DNA from: Owenia fusiformis
Taxonomy: Eukaryota; Annelida; Polychaeta; Sabellida; Oweniidae
DNA length: 64,000 bases
Assembly: GCA_903813345.2 (NCBI GenBank)
Contig: CAIIXF020000008.1
Span: 16,104,822-16,168,821 of the forward strand
Direction: 5' to 3'
Positions 49,602 to 62,390 of this stretch are shown here, piece after piece. The notes beneath the pieces are model-generated. The model did not search any database, was not told the origin of the DNA, and saw only the letters and a program-made list of their open reading frames with translations. Position 1 is the first letter of the stretch; each line of letters opens with the position of its first letter. Both the position numbers and the translations under genes were made by a program.

Positions 49602-52600
49602 ATGACAGCACAACTTGCAAAGAAATTAGCCAAAATTAAAATCGAGATGGATGAAGATTTTGCCTGCAAGTTTTCACTCTGTAAGGATAGAAAACTAACT
49701 ATTGATGATGCTCGTGTCGAGGTCAAATCCTTCCAGGCTCTCGATAAGCATGGATTTCTAATTAACTGGAGTGATGAAGGCGAAGCAATTTTCCATTATA
49801 AGTGCTGGGAATTGATCGTAGATTCAGTAAAAGGCAAGCGATCAACAAGTTTCCATTTAAATGATACAGAGAAGGATATGATACATGAAGCTTGGAAAAC
49901 AGCAGAATATCATGATTCTACTGAACATTTAAAGCAGAAAGCTTATCAAATCGCCAGAATAATCTTAGATTCTAAATATATGATTGCATTTACGGGTAAG
50001 TCAAAACTAGTTTATTTATATTACATTTATTAATAACGAAAATAATGATTGCTTTGAGTCAGTGGTAAGTCATCATTTGGAAAGGGCAGCTGCTTATCGA
50101 GCATATTGATGTTTGTATTGAAGATGTGTCTGCTATAGGGTTCATAGGGTTTTATAGTAAGTCTATTTGCAAAAAAACTTTCTTCATAGAGTTTGCATTG
50201 CATGACTACTATACTAGACTGCACTTACTGTACATGTACTTTCCAGTATGTGACTATGTTTCAACTTTTTAAGTATGTAATAGAGTAGTTTCTAAATAGC
50301 TTTAAAATCTCGCTAAATCTATTTTTTCATGAGATTTTTAGAGATTTGCACTTTTTACCTCTAATGACTTACTTTTCTTTATTTTTGATAGCATATTTGA
50401 ATTCAGTGACAAGTTTTCTCCAATAATAAGTTTGATTTACACAGTTATGTCATTTAAATCATTTTCCATGACATTTGAATAAAACTTCTCCATTGATGCA
50501 ATGCTAAGATTCATTAAAACCTTGGCTTATTCGTATGACAACCAACATTTTCATGTTTAATCACAATAAGTACATTAACAGTATCATCCGATAGTATGCC
50601 ATTCGAGTTTCAGACAGATTCAACCAACACTTTTTAACAAATCATGAAATTTTAAAGTGACTATTGCAAGTTTCTAGCATTGCACTGAATGGAAGTTTGG
50701 CCCAAGAAAATCAAAGACAAACAAGGGTGACATCTATTATGTCAGCGTTATTCAGCTATTTAGAAACTCTACAATTGAGTTCCCATAGTTGACTATATGT
50801 ACATGTTTACTGAATGTGATTGTACCTTCTCTGTCTAACATGCATGTGACTGTATATTATTGCATTTATAAGTATAGAATTGTATATTTCAGTATTTCAC
50901 TGTATATGACTAATTTTATCACATATTTTACTGCATATGTAACAGAATTTAACAGTAAATTACTGTACTATATTAGGTGCAGGCATCTCAACAGCTGCAG
51001 GTATAGGGGATTTCAGGGGAAAGAGTGGCAAATGGACTGAACAAGACAGGAGCAAAACCTATGGTAGGACACCCACCCCAATTCCTTTATCTATTATCAA
51101 GTGGCAAACTATTTAATATACCTTTGTTATAATACAAACACATTTATGTATCAAACTATTTTTAGTTGAGTCAGAAAAGGTGAATGTACAGTGTGGAAAG
51201 TAATTGTGTTGATTTATTGTTCAGTAAATGTCAGTTACTGTAACATGATCAGTTCAAGTATTATGTATATTGTTATTTATATTGTTCCTTGATAATTGAA
51301 TATCACATTGTTCCCTTGTGTCATGTGGGTGAATTATAATTGCATCGGTTTACAGGTGTTGATTACCACCCACATAATATTTGCCTACAACCTCAGTTCA
51401 ATCAAGTTCACTCTGAATCAACCAGTTATGTACAGTATTAACAACGCTGGTTTTCAGCTGCATTGAACATTGGGATTAGTTTATGATACCAAATGTATTA
51501 TACCATCAAGGACTAATATTTTTTTCACATTTACTTATGTCACTCTTAACTGTGCAAAATTGATGTAAGATGTATAGCATTATAGGATCGGAGTAGCCAG
51601 GAGGGTGCTATGGGTGCGAACAAACTAATAAATAACTAATGAAATAATAAATAACTCCCAAAGAATAGAAGCATTTGGTAGAAGTAAAGAGCTTTAAAAT
51701 GTTTTTTAAAGCTTCTAGAACATTTGTCTCGCTTATGTAATGACCGCACCCCCCCCCCTCTCTCTGACACTGAAAGCTGGCTACGTCCCTGAGCATGATC
51801 TTTGTATATTGATCAATGTTTATTTAACATACAGGCGCTAAAGCAAAACCCTCCAGATCAAAGAGAAACTTCATCTATGAAGAACTGAGACCTACCTATA
51901 CACATGAGGCATTAGCCAAACTCATTGAGATGGGGCACATTAAATACCTGATAAGCCAGAACTGTGATGGTTTACATAGGTTGTCTGGTGTGCCATTTGA
52001 CTCTCTGGCTGAACTACATGGAAATGCCTACCATGAAAGGTGTGAGGACTGCACTGCAAGGTAGGGATTACATGGCTGTATTTAAAAATGCAACAAAAGA
52101 TGTATTCTTTCATATAAATGTGGAAATGAATATACAATACTACATGTATATGGAAATATAATAACAGGACTGACAGCTTTTGAAATTGAAAGGAATGATC
52201 ATATTTCAATTTTTTACATTTATTGTTTTTAGGTATGAACGTTCACATGCCATCCGGACAGTTCAAGGCGGGAATGCACTAAAGAAATGCTCCACATGTG
52301 GACATTGCCACAGGAGTGGAAAGAAATGCGAACAACCAGTAAGTTTTATGTAAATGATTTGTTTTTGTCAGAAAATCAGGTAGCACTAGAAAGAAAATAC
52401 TTATGAATGATATAAACCATTTGAACCAGCCACCAAAACAAGATTTACTGAGATCAAAATCAAAAATGATGAGGGAAATATATTATTCACCCACATAGTA
52501 TTAAAACCATTAAATATTCATCAAGTGAAATTCCCTAAGGAACACAATAAAGCTGTTCAGATTTCACTCAATGTCAAGCAGTGTCTCAAGGAGAGTTTCT

Positions 52601-55562
52601 GGTTTAGTTTAGTTATAGATATTTTTTGTCATAGATACTTCATGAGTAGATTGTACTGAATCCTTGAACTAAGTTGATGTAAGCCTATTAAGCTTATATG
52701 TATACATTACTTAAGAAGCTTTGTAGATATCAAATATAAAAAGGTTCCTGAATGAGGACTGTATCTGTATAAGCTTTTTTATTTCTTGTTGAGCTGGAGT
52801 GTTTTTTCTTTGTTTGATCGAGCGATGAGAGAAAGCTGTGGAATTTCCATTAAATCAAGAATATCTACCTTTTAAGCCTTCAAGTCTAGGCAAAGATTTT
52901 TATATGTCACAATTTCTTGGCAGAAAATACTGCACAAACACTTGAAAAAACTGAATTCAAATACACAATATAAATATCAAAGTACTTTTAGTTGAATTGA
53001 TAATTAATTGTGTTGATGATTAGAAAAAAGAAATTAGTTGCAAAATAGTAATAAATCCCTACATTGCTAATTAATGGTGTTTTGTTATACATAGGGCTGT
53101 AATGGCTACCTGATGAACACCATCATTAACTTTGGAGATAACCTAGAGAGTGAGGTGTTAGACAAAGCCATATATAATGCTAAGAAGGGTGACGCTGTCT
53201 TATGTCTTGGAACCACATTGAGGGTGTCTCCTGCTAATAGCTTGGTAGAGATGGGCAAACAGCCTGCAAGAATTATCATCTGTAATAGGTATGTAATGTG
53301 TGTTATGTATGTTATGTGCGATGGGTATGTCATTTGTGTTATGGGTATGTAATGTGTGTTATGGGTATGTAATGTGTGTTATGTATGTTATGTGCGATGG
53401 GTATGTCATTTGTGTTATGGGGTTGTAATGTGTGTTATGGTTATGTCATGTGTCTTATGGGTATGTAATGAGTGTTATGGGTATGTAATGTGTCTTATGG
53501 GTATGTCATGTGTTTTATGGGTATGTATTGTGTTTTATGGGTATGTAATTATCTTATGGGTATGTCATGTGTTTTATGGGTATGTATTGTGTGTTATGGG
53601 TATGTTATATGTGTTATGGGTATGTAGTGTGTGTTATGGGTATGTAATGTGTTTTATGGGTATGTCATGTGTCTTATGGGTATGTAATGAGTGTTATGGG
53701 TATGTAATGTGTCTTATGGGTATGTCATGTGTTTTATGGGTATGTATTGTGTTTTATGGGTATGTAATTATCTTATGGGTATGTCATGTGTTTTATGGGT
53801 ATGTAATGTGTGTTATGGGTATGTTATATGTGTTATGGGTATGTAGTGTGTGTTATGGGTATGTAATGTGTTTTATGGGTATGTAATTATGTTATGGGTA
53901 TGTAATTTGTGTTATGGGTATGTAATGTGTTTTATGGGTAAGTAATTATGTTATGGGTATGTAATGTGTCTTATTGGTATGTCATGTGTTTTATGGGTAT
54001 GTATTGTGTGTCATGGGTATGTAATGTGTCTTATGGGTATGTCATGTGTTTTATGGGTATGTATTGTGTTTTATGGGTATGTAATTATCTTATGGGTATG
54101 TCATGTGTTTTATGGGTATGTATTGTGTGTTATGGGTATGTTATATGTGTTATGGGTATGTAGTGTGTGTTATGGGTATGTAATGTGTTTTATGGGTATG
54201 TCATGTGTCTTATGGGTATGTAATGAGTGTTATGGGTATGTAATGTGTCTTATGGGTATGTCATGTGTTTTATGGGTATGTTTTGTGTTTTATGGGTATG
54301 TAATTATCTTATGGGTATGTCATGTGTTTTATGGGTATGTAATGTGTGTTATGGGTATGTTATATGTGTTATGGGTATGTAGTGTGTGTTATGGGTATGT
54401 AATGTGTTTTATGGGTATGTAATTATGTTATGGGTATGTAATTTGTGTTATGGGTATGTAATGTGTTTTATGGGTAAGTAATTATGTTATGGGTATGTAA
54501 TGTGTCTTATTGGTATGTCATGTGTTTTATGGGTATGTATTGTGTGTTATGGGTATGTTATATGTGTTATGGGTATGTAGTGTGTGTTATGGGTATGTAA
54601 TGTGTTTTATGGGTATGTAATTATGTTATGGGTATGTAATTTGTGTTATGGGTATGTAATGTATTTTATGGGTAAGTAATTATGTTATGGGTATGTAATG
54701 TGTGTTATGGGTATGTAATGTGTGTTATGGGTATGTAAGTGTGTTATGGGTATGTCACATATGTAATATATACCCAGTATATGTGTTAAGCATATGATTT
54801 AGCCAATGTGCAATAGATATATCTCATTTAGTGTGTAATAGATAACTCAATCAATGTGTATTATGCCTCAAACAATGTGTTAAATATCTGTCTCATTTAA
54901 TGTCTAATAGATATGACTCAATTAGTGTGTAAAAGAAATGTGTCATTTAGTGTGTATAAGAAATGACTAATCTAGTATGTAATAGATCTGACTCAATCAG
55001 TGTGTGATAGATATGACTCAAATAGTGTGTAAAAAATGTGTCATTTAGTGTTTAATAGAAATGCTGAATTTAGTGTGTAATAGATATGACTCAATCAGTG
55101 TGTAATAGATATGACTCAATCAGTGTGTAATAGATATGACTCAATCAGTGTGTAATAGATATGACTCAATCAGTGTGTAATAGATATGACTCAATCAGTG
55201 TGTAATAGATATGACTCAATCAGTGTGTAATAGATATGACTTAATCAGTATGCAGGCCCATCAGACACTTTTCTTCAAGGAGGGTGCGCCAGAGGTGGAG
55301 CAGGGAGTTATCCTCAAAACATTGACCATCTCAATTGATGATATGAAATGATATTATTTGTTATTACAGGCAAAGTACTCCATGTGATGCCCTGTGCTCA
55401 AACAGAGATTCCAAGGATAGGCGTCTTGGTGCCAGAGTATATGGGGATTGCGACGCTCTCATGTCAGAGGTTATGAAGTACATGTTACCCCCTAATGAAT
55501 TGGAGGAATGGGAAAATGCCCGTGTTGACAGAATGAAAGTGTATGATTCTAGAAGGAAGTGA
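49602..55562 (+). CDS. Divergent SIRT6/7-like sirtuin with N-terminal zinc-finger-like domain
   Basis: NAD-dependent protein deacylase of the Sir2 family. Exons: 49602-49995, 50977-51063, 51835-52060, 52233-52338, 53095-53288, 55370-55562; phases agree; 1200 bp, 399 residues. N-terminal 1-120 has C22-X4-C27 ... H65-X2-C68-W, resembling a PARP/treble-clef zinc site. Sir2 core: FTGAGISTAAGIGDFRG (132-146; the usual GIPDFRG Pro is Gly142), QNCDGLH (202-208), LHGN with catalytic His222, zinc cysteines C230/C233 and C268/C273 (extra C255, C258, C261 between), INFGDNL, LGTTLRVSPAN. QNCDGLH and the core spacing favour the class IV SIRT6/SIRT7 branch, but it is not a clear orthologue of either. Poly(A) signal at 55801. 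The donor of exon 2 (GTAGGA) is weak. Exon 5's donor runs into a minisatellite. Confidence 0.93.
53289..54760. repeat. 18-bp minisatellite starting at the sirtuin exon 5 donor
   Basis: About 1.47 kb of units like TTATGGGTATGTAATGTG, roughly 80 copies, with longer blocks recurring (for example about 219 bp apart at 53462 and 53681). The array begins at the splice donor AG|GTATGTAATG, and each unit carries the same GTATGTAATG after GG. Long Cys/Val/Met-rich ORFs across it are repeat artefacts. Confidence 0.95.
54820..55250. repeat. 25-bp tandem repeat, degenerate then regular
   Basis: Unit gtgtgtaatagatatgactcaatca-like (25 bp). It is diverged from 54820 to about 55060 and nearly perfect for seven copies from about 55075 to 55245. 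In the last sirtuin intron, beside the 18-bp array. Confidence 0.9.
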
Positions 55563-55800
55563 AAATAAACACGACATTTATGATATTACAGAACATTTGA
55601 AATGGTTAAGTTCTATTTTAATCCAGTAATCTGAAAGTATGATTGTGGACAATATTGGGATACAATACGTGTATATTCTTCGAAGTTTTTGAAGTTCCAT
55701 ATTTGGATATTTACATAATGCACATGAATGGTGCTGATATATTTATATATTTTGAGAATTGTATTGTTATTTTTATATTGTACTCAGTAAACCTAGAGAA

Positions 55801-55806
55801 AATAAA
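55801..55806 (+). terminator. Poly(A) signal AATAAA, sirtuin
   Basis: Canonical AATAAA 239 bases after the sirtuin stop codon. Confidence 0.55.
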
Positions 55807-58800
55807 ATGACACATTTACAACTTTGGCTTTTTTGTACTAGAACATTTTTTTTTGAGACATTGAATCACAATGCGATTTGAATGTTCATTTTCATTTCTC
55901 AAGGTTTTACCTATATTGGATTGTTCATTAATGAAACCCGTTTTGCAGTATCATACATTTAGCTGAGGTAATATTATAGATCAACAATTTAGGAAAATTG
56001 TCAAAAATATTTTTTGATGTTGATATTTAAAAAAATTATGTACTGTGCCTATATATTTGCTTTTGTATTTGAAACTAGAATTACTTCATATTCATTTAAA
56101 ATATATACATTATGTAATGTACAGTACATGTATTATTATCAAGATATTTAATCTGAGAAGATATCAGAATTTTCACGTCTTTTTTTCATTCCTAACATTT
56201 ATTTTGGTTTTCCCAATTTCATCTTATTCCTCAAGTAGACCAAAAAAATTAGCAGAATTGAATTTTATTTTTTTAATTCATTTAATTTGTCTTTAAACCA
56301 AGTCACAGCTTGTTTATTATTAAAAAGTAAATATAAACTAGCATAACTATTATAAATTGGGTTAACTTTGTGTGGTTTGAATTTGGCATTTCTACAAACT
56401 ACTACTACTACTTTTTAGGGTAACTGATTTTTGTTAAAATCATTAAACAATACCACTTGATATCATTGTAAGCTGATTTACACAATTTACAAATGTAGAA
56501 ATTCCCAATACATTGACCATTTTACAGTCAATATCATTTCAGTCAGAATTGTAACTGCTGACATCATATTTTTGTGACACCAGTGTCCAGTGTATATTTT
56601 AATGGATGTCAAAATTTAGAAAAACGGTTGTTTGAAGCATACATCAGACTGCTAGATAATACAAATCAATATGAATTTTACAATTATATTACCATGGAAA
56701 CGTAATAATACTTCAGAGATAAGATGTTCAATTTACGGTGGCAGGGGTGGAAACTATGAGTGATTTTTGTAACTTTAGAATATTCATAGAAAATGTGTTG
56801 AATAGTTTTATTGGTCTTATTAAATTACTTACTAGTATACCATGATCACTGTGATTTTAGGTGAATAAAGCTGCAGCACTTAGATAAAAATGATATTAAG
56901 ATTTTTGCTATATATCCCATATACAATCCGCATATTAATGTATTATAATGCTATTTTTGAAGTTATATTCTTGAACTAAACATAATAGAGGGACATTAAG
57001 GATGTTAAATTAGATTAAAATAATAAACACACTTTCAAAATATATCTGTAAATACATTTTTTTAAATTTACAGAATTTAAATGTAGGAAATTAACTCAAT
57101 CTTAATGCTGAAAATATTGAATTTTCATATTAGTTTATCAATTTTCATGGTATAAAAAGCTTATCCCCTGTCATGATTGTATATCGGGTTTATCCTTTGG
57201 GATGATATGATATCTCCCATTGGTCCCTCCAGAATATATCAAATCATTCCTCTGGATAAACCCAATATACAATCCCTCTATGTAAGTATAACCACTATAT
57301 TATATATAGTACTACTGTAATTGTAAAACAGGATGCTCAGAAAAAATCTCTTGCCCAAATCCTCAGGCTCATGTAAAACCATGTACTCAATGTACTGTCT
57401 TTTATATTCCTGCAATTTTAAAGCCCATAAGTTCTACAAAGTGGCACAATAATTCTATTGTTAAGGTGTACAGTAAAACCTAACCTATCTATGTTATGTA
57501 TGTGGAACACCTTTGGTACTTCTAAAAAGTGTTCCACTTGGGAGATCCAGTTGTTCTTGGGACTCTGAAAAGTTTTCCTCTTTCAGGCGTGTTCCATTTC
57601 TAGAGGTGTTCCACTTTACAGGTTTCACTATACAAGGGACAGAGCTAGAGAGTGTGAATTGTTGAAATTATTTACCTTACATAATGAAAAATGAATTGAG
57701 ATATGTGATAAAATATAAAAGATATCTATGAATTAAGACTTTTTGAAAATATGCATTGATTAATGAAAACACAGAATGAAATCTTGTGCTAAGGGCTGAT
57801 GTGTACTAATGGTGAGAAATATTGTAAGATGTCGACGCTTTTTTTCAATCTCATTCCCCATTCAATTCTGCCCTTTAACCTCCTTTAACATTACAATTGG
57901 GTGTCCTGGGAGTCTACTATTTGATATATTGGTCAAAATATATATTTGTTGCAGTAATATTGTAGTTTTTTGATATACTAACCTATAAACAAATTATTAT
58001 TATATGATGTAAAATGTTAAAATAAGTGACTATATAAACATTTAGTGAAGGAGGCTTGAATATTATGGATAGCAAAATAAAGCTTTCTTACAAAAGTTAA
58101 TCAAATTTTTCATAATATTAGGGAAGGTAGAACTTTCACGAGATATTTATTGGAAGGAATATCACAACGGAATTGTGCTTTTAATTGAAAAAGATTCATT
58201 GAAATATTTACAAACATGTTGTATTGATGTTATTTTAACATTGTTTGTATATAATGGATATAATATATAAAATAAATAGTTTTTTGTGACACAAATACTG
58301 TTCTGTTATTAGAAAGAGAGAGAGCTTGATTAGATACAAATTCAAAATATATATAATTTATTCCTGTTTTGCAAGAACTAATATTAATGTAACCATATCA
58401 AATTAAAAAAAAATAAGAAAAAGAAATCATGTCAAATTGAATTTATTTTTTCATTTTTTTGAAGGACAGAAAAGGGTAAAAAGATACAATACAATACAAA
58501 GCAGTAATCATTGAGTTTTTGACTGAACAGGCAATTATCTGTAATGGTCTAAACATTTATTTTTTAAATAAATGAACTGATAAAGGTGTACTCCAGAGCA
58601 TTTTTAAGTGAAGCGGAGCTGATTTGTCATTTTTCTTTAGAAATGTTTGTTCTTGTTTCTCATCAGAATGGTAAGGTGGAAACAAGCCAATCAAAGCTTT
58701 CTTTCTAATATTACACGGGGAGTAAGTCAAAGGATTTATATAAGGTTTGATAGAGATCCGGCACGTTTAATAATGTTGGTTAAACTATGTTTACCCAAGA

Positions 58801-58980
58801 CAGCTCGACCCTATAAAATTTATTTCGTGATACCAAGCAAGCAGTCATTCAATCAACCTGGAAATTAATTTGTGGCGTGTCACCACATGTATTTTGCAAG
58901 TTTTTATTTTTCGTTTTGATTTCACTAAAACAAGTCAAACTATCTTCTCCGAGCCGGTACATTTACCGGCAGTATTGAAC
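55807..58980. other. Intergenic region after the sirtuin
   Basis: AT-rich, with one short pogo-like MITE (57471-57630). No gene recognised. Confidence 0.45.
57471..57630. mobile_element. Short pogo-like MITE
   Basis: 160 bp between TA dinucleotides. It begins CAGTAAAACC, ends caggtttcacta (decayed), and has internal gtggaacacctttggta and gtgttccacttggg inverted pieces. Intergenic, downstream of the sirtuin. Confidence 0.8.
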
Positions 58981-59162
58981 ATGAGTAGATTAGGTGCAGA
59001 ACTAACGCTTGATCAGATAGACAGCTGGTTCAAACATGGCAAAACAGTTGCTCCAGTTCCAACTGCACCCAGAAGTAAATCCGGAGGAAGAGTTTTGGAT
59101 GAAAAAACTGGCAAACCTATTGAGTTTGTGAAAGATGATCCATATGTTCCACATTATAAAAG
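58981..59162 (+). CDS. First coding exon of an unrecognised gene (MSRLGAELTLDQ...)
   Basis: ATG followed by 60 codons and two extra bases, ending at a good donor (AAAG|GTAAGC). The peptide begins MSRLGAELTLDQIDSWFKHG, continues through a Pro/Ser-rich stretch (PVPTAPRSKSGG) and ends DDPYVPHYK(R). Composition is protein-like and GC-richer than the flanks; no signal peptide or membrane segment. A TATAAAA lies at 58812-58818 and a small gccggt...accggc hairpin is just upstream. The frame is open upstream without a convincing earlier start. I do not recognise the family, and no second exon was found in 59163-64000, so the rest is probably beyond the window. Small basic cytoplasmic or ciliary proteins can look like this, but that is a guess. 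Confidence 0.6.
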
Positions 59163-59252
59163 GTAAGCTATCTTCATGGCTTTTTTATTGCAAAGATGTA
59201 ACTGATAGTATTCTCAGAACATCCCAGGTTTAGTCAAGTGAACTCGACTTAA

Positions 59253-59655
59253 GGTTCAGCTGGAAAGTAACATTTTGGTAAAAAACTGCTACACCTGCAC
59301 ATGTTATTTTCTGGTACAAAATTAAGTATGAAGGCATGTGTGTATTTCCTTGCTTTTTTCAGGAAAGTATCATTACACTGTCTACTTTTAGTAAACCTGG
59401 AAACAGGTCAATGGTAGCACCTGTGTTGTCCGGAAACTTTGAAAGAAAATTTGGAAAAAAGAAAGTGTGAAATATCAGAATTTCCTGGAGTTCCCATTGA
59501 ACTCCTACTAGATATTCTTAAAGAAGACAATGTAATGATACTTTCCTGAAAAAAGCAAGGAAATTGACACATGCCTTCATACTTTATTTTGTACCAGAAA
59601 ATAACATGTGCTGGTATAGCATTTTTTTACCAAAATGTTACTTTCCAGCTGTACC
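59253..59655. mobile_element. MITE with TTAA target duplication
   Basis: 403 bp, inverted arms of about 135 bp (ggttcagctggaaagtaaca ... tgttactttccagctgtacc), flanked by TTAA (59249-59252, 59656-59659). TTAA fits the piggyBac or Kolobok groups. Just downstream of the unknown gene's first exon. Confidence 0.85.
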
Positions 59656-59845
59656 TTAATGTTGTTGTTTCACGTTTCTTTTTGACGATTTGGATATTTG
59701 TTTTTTATTTTTGTTTTCAACATTTGCGTCGAGGATATTAAGGCCATTATATTGCGGTAAATGCTTTTCTGCCCTCTATGCCCAACAAAAGTTACACAGA
59801 TAAGATAATGGATCCAATGCTTCAACTAGAATGTATTAAATCTTA

Positions 59846-60272
59846 CCTTAAACACAGGAAACACTTGATAATTGAAGAAATGTAATCATTTTCGTATATG
59901 TTTGAACCAATTTCCAATATGGCTCTCAAGGTCACTCAAGGTCACTGAATACAGTCTAAATGTGAAACCATGCAACCAAAACGAAATCGTAATTATTTAT
60001 TACCAACATATCTGTTTTCAGTTTCTTCACCCTCCTTGGTGTCTGAGAAGGCGATTCAATTGTCATAAGACGATGATAAACTTTTTCGAGTTGAAATCTC
60101 GATCTCAATATGGCTGCCGTTATTTATTGTAATTTCGTTTTTCGCTTCACCTAGAGTTTTACTTTTACACAATCATTACCCAGAATGCATCTACACATGG
60201 GGAAAAAATTTGTTTCCAGAAAAATTCTTATACTTCTTCAATTATCAAGCGTTTGACGTGCGTAAGGTAGGA
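59846..60272. mobile_element. Inverted-repeat element, about 40-bp arms
   Basis: taccttaaacacaggaaaca...aattgaagaa at the left and ttcttcaatt...gcgtaaggta at the right. The interior holds no convincing gene. Confidence 0.65.
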
Positions 60273-61198
60273 TTAAATACATTATCGATGAAGAGCACAT
60301 TCTAATACATAATTTGTGTGATTTTGGTTGCCTAAACAGGCCAGGAAAGCATTTCCCTCAATTTACAACCGGCAAGTGTGTACGACCCTAGTATGCAAGA
60401 AAATAACAAAAAATAAATATCCAAATTATCAAAAAATAATGACAAATAGAGCATACGATGGTCGGATTTATATGACTACCCAGGTTATCCCGTGCCAGGA
60501 CTAAAGTGGGGGACAAAAATAAACCTCAACCATCAAAAGTTGTCACAATGAGCTAAATTCTAAGTTCACTCCCCCCAGTTTTCTGCAAGTTAAAATGCTC
60601 AATTCTGCAAGTGAAATTAGTGAATTCTGCAAGAAGAAAGGGCTAATTCTGCAGAAATTCCGCGGATATTCGCGGCATTTTTTTATATAATATAAATAAC
60701 TGTTATTAATTTATGTCTTTGTTTAACTTTCTGACGAGAACCGAAAGAAAAACTAATGGTTTTCGAACCAGTAAACGGGGAAATATCGTGATAGTCAGGT
60801 AGTCAGTCACTACATACATGCTGCCATCTAACGGCAGAAATCAAACAATGGCGTTTAGAATTTTCACTTCGCATAATTTGGGTTATTTCTGCAAGGGATT
60901 TGACTGAAAACGTGTCAAATTGTTACAGGTAAGACTGACTTTTTAAACTTTTGGAAAATATATGGATTCTGCGGAAAATTCCGCGGAAATTGACCAAAAT
61001 AGTTGATTCTGCAATTCCGCGGGCAGAGGCAAATTCCGTCCGCGCTCTGCAAACACGGAATCCTGGGGGCAGTGTAAGTTTGGTGTCTCAAACTCTCCCA
61101 AGTGGAGTGGTAGAAAAATAATTCCCGTTCACTATAGGCACAATAACTGAATCCAAAGCTTCATACCTGCAAATGATGGATAATTCCCGGGATAAATC

Positions 61199-61605
61199 CC
61201 TGGGAGAATTTTCTACGCCTCTTACACTAAAGATACCTACTTCAATAGATTCCTGGGTATTTTAGCATTCTTTTCGTGTAGTTGAATTCACAATTATCTG
61301 GGTATATCGGCAGAACGGGAACATTTTTCTTTTTCATCAAGAGAGATTCTATCACTTTTCATGATGTCGGTTGGATTTAAAAGGGAATTCCCCGTTTGAC
61401 TGGCCCGGAAGTACCAATAAATGGAGGAATTTGACAGTTGAAATAAGTTCAATATTACACGCAAATATTGCGATCAAAAACGAAAATTTCTTCGTTCTGC
61501 CGATAAACCCAGACAATTGTGGATTTAACTACACAAAAAGAATGCTAAAATACCAAGGAATCTGTTGAAGTAGGTATCTTAAGTGTAAGAAGCATAGAAA
61601 ATTCT
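61199..61605. mobile_element. MITE with about 125-bp inverted arms
   Basis: Left arm 61199-61325 and right arm 61481-61605 (gggagaattttcta... / rc), containing gataaacccagacaattgtg on the right. Single-arm relatives occur at 47650-47840 and 62278-62390. Confidence 0.8.
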
Positions 61606-62390
61606 CCCATGTTGTAATCGTACAGGCAAAAGATTGAGACGTTCTCAGGACTATCGTCCTGGCACGGGATAATCCTGTGTTGTTATAGTTCAATATGTGT
61701 CAACATCTGTGCTGCGTTTAGTAATATACAAGTGTACTTAGAAATGTAAATTTCTATTTTTACTTCAATATCCAGCCACCGCCATTTGTAAATAGGCATG
61801 ACTGCACTGAACGAAAATTGTTGCAAAGCATGGCAGTGTCTCAGTATAAACACTGTGGCAAGCAAAATGAATAGTCAAAAATTGTTGAATGTAGTCCCCT
61901 TTTCAACATAGATGATTTTAATTTTATTGTTAAAATATTATAATGAAATATTTATTTTTTTACGTTTCCAAATCAAAATTCATGAAATATTACAAGAAAA
62001 TTTAAATGAGGCTAAATTTTGTAAATACAGGCAAATCATGTTTTTCGAAAAAACTTGTCAGTTATAGATTTTCTTTACAAAATATCATCTTGTTGCATTT
62101 ATGTGCTGATTATAACCTATCCAATGAGGTGTTGTAGTATGAATATTTTTTACATTTCCCTGCATTTTTTGGCCTTGATCAAAATGTGGTAACTTTATGA
62201 AGATAATTTCCTTTTTACTGTTATATGCTTATTGAGTCAAGGCTTGCTCTATTGACTTCTTTTTCCTTCTAGACGAAATCCTGTGGGTTGAAATAAGTTA
62301 AATATTACATGCGAATATTACGATTAAAAAGAAAATTTCTTCGTTCTGCCGATAAACCCAGATAATTGTGGATTTAACTACATGAAAACA

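Noticed and set aside
53356-54422. ORFs of 152-176 residues rich in Cys, Val, Met and Gly
   Set aside because: They are translations of the 18-bp minisatellite; overlapping frames give similar peptides, with no start context or splice support.
58647-58868. 73-residue ORF upstream of the unknown gene
   Set aside because: Not recognised, and it ends before the better-supported ATG at 58981; likely promoter or leader sequence.
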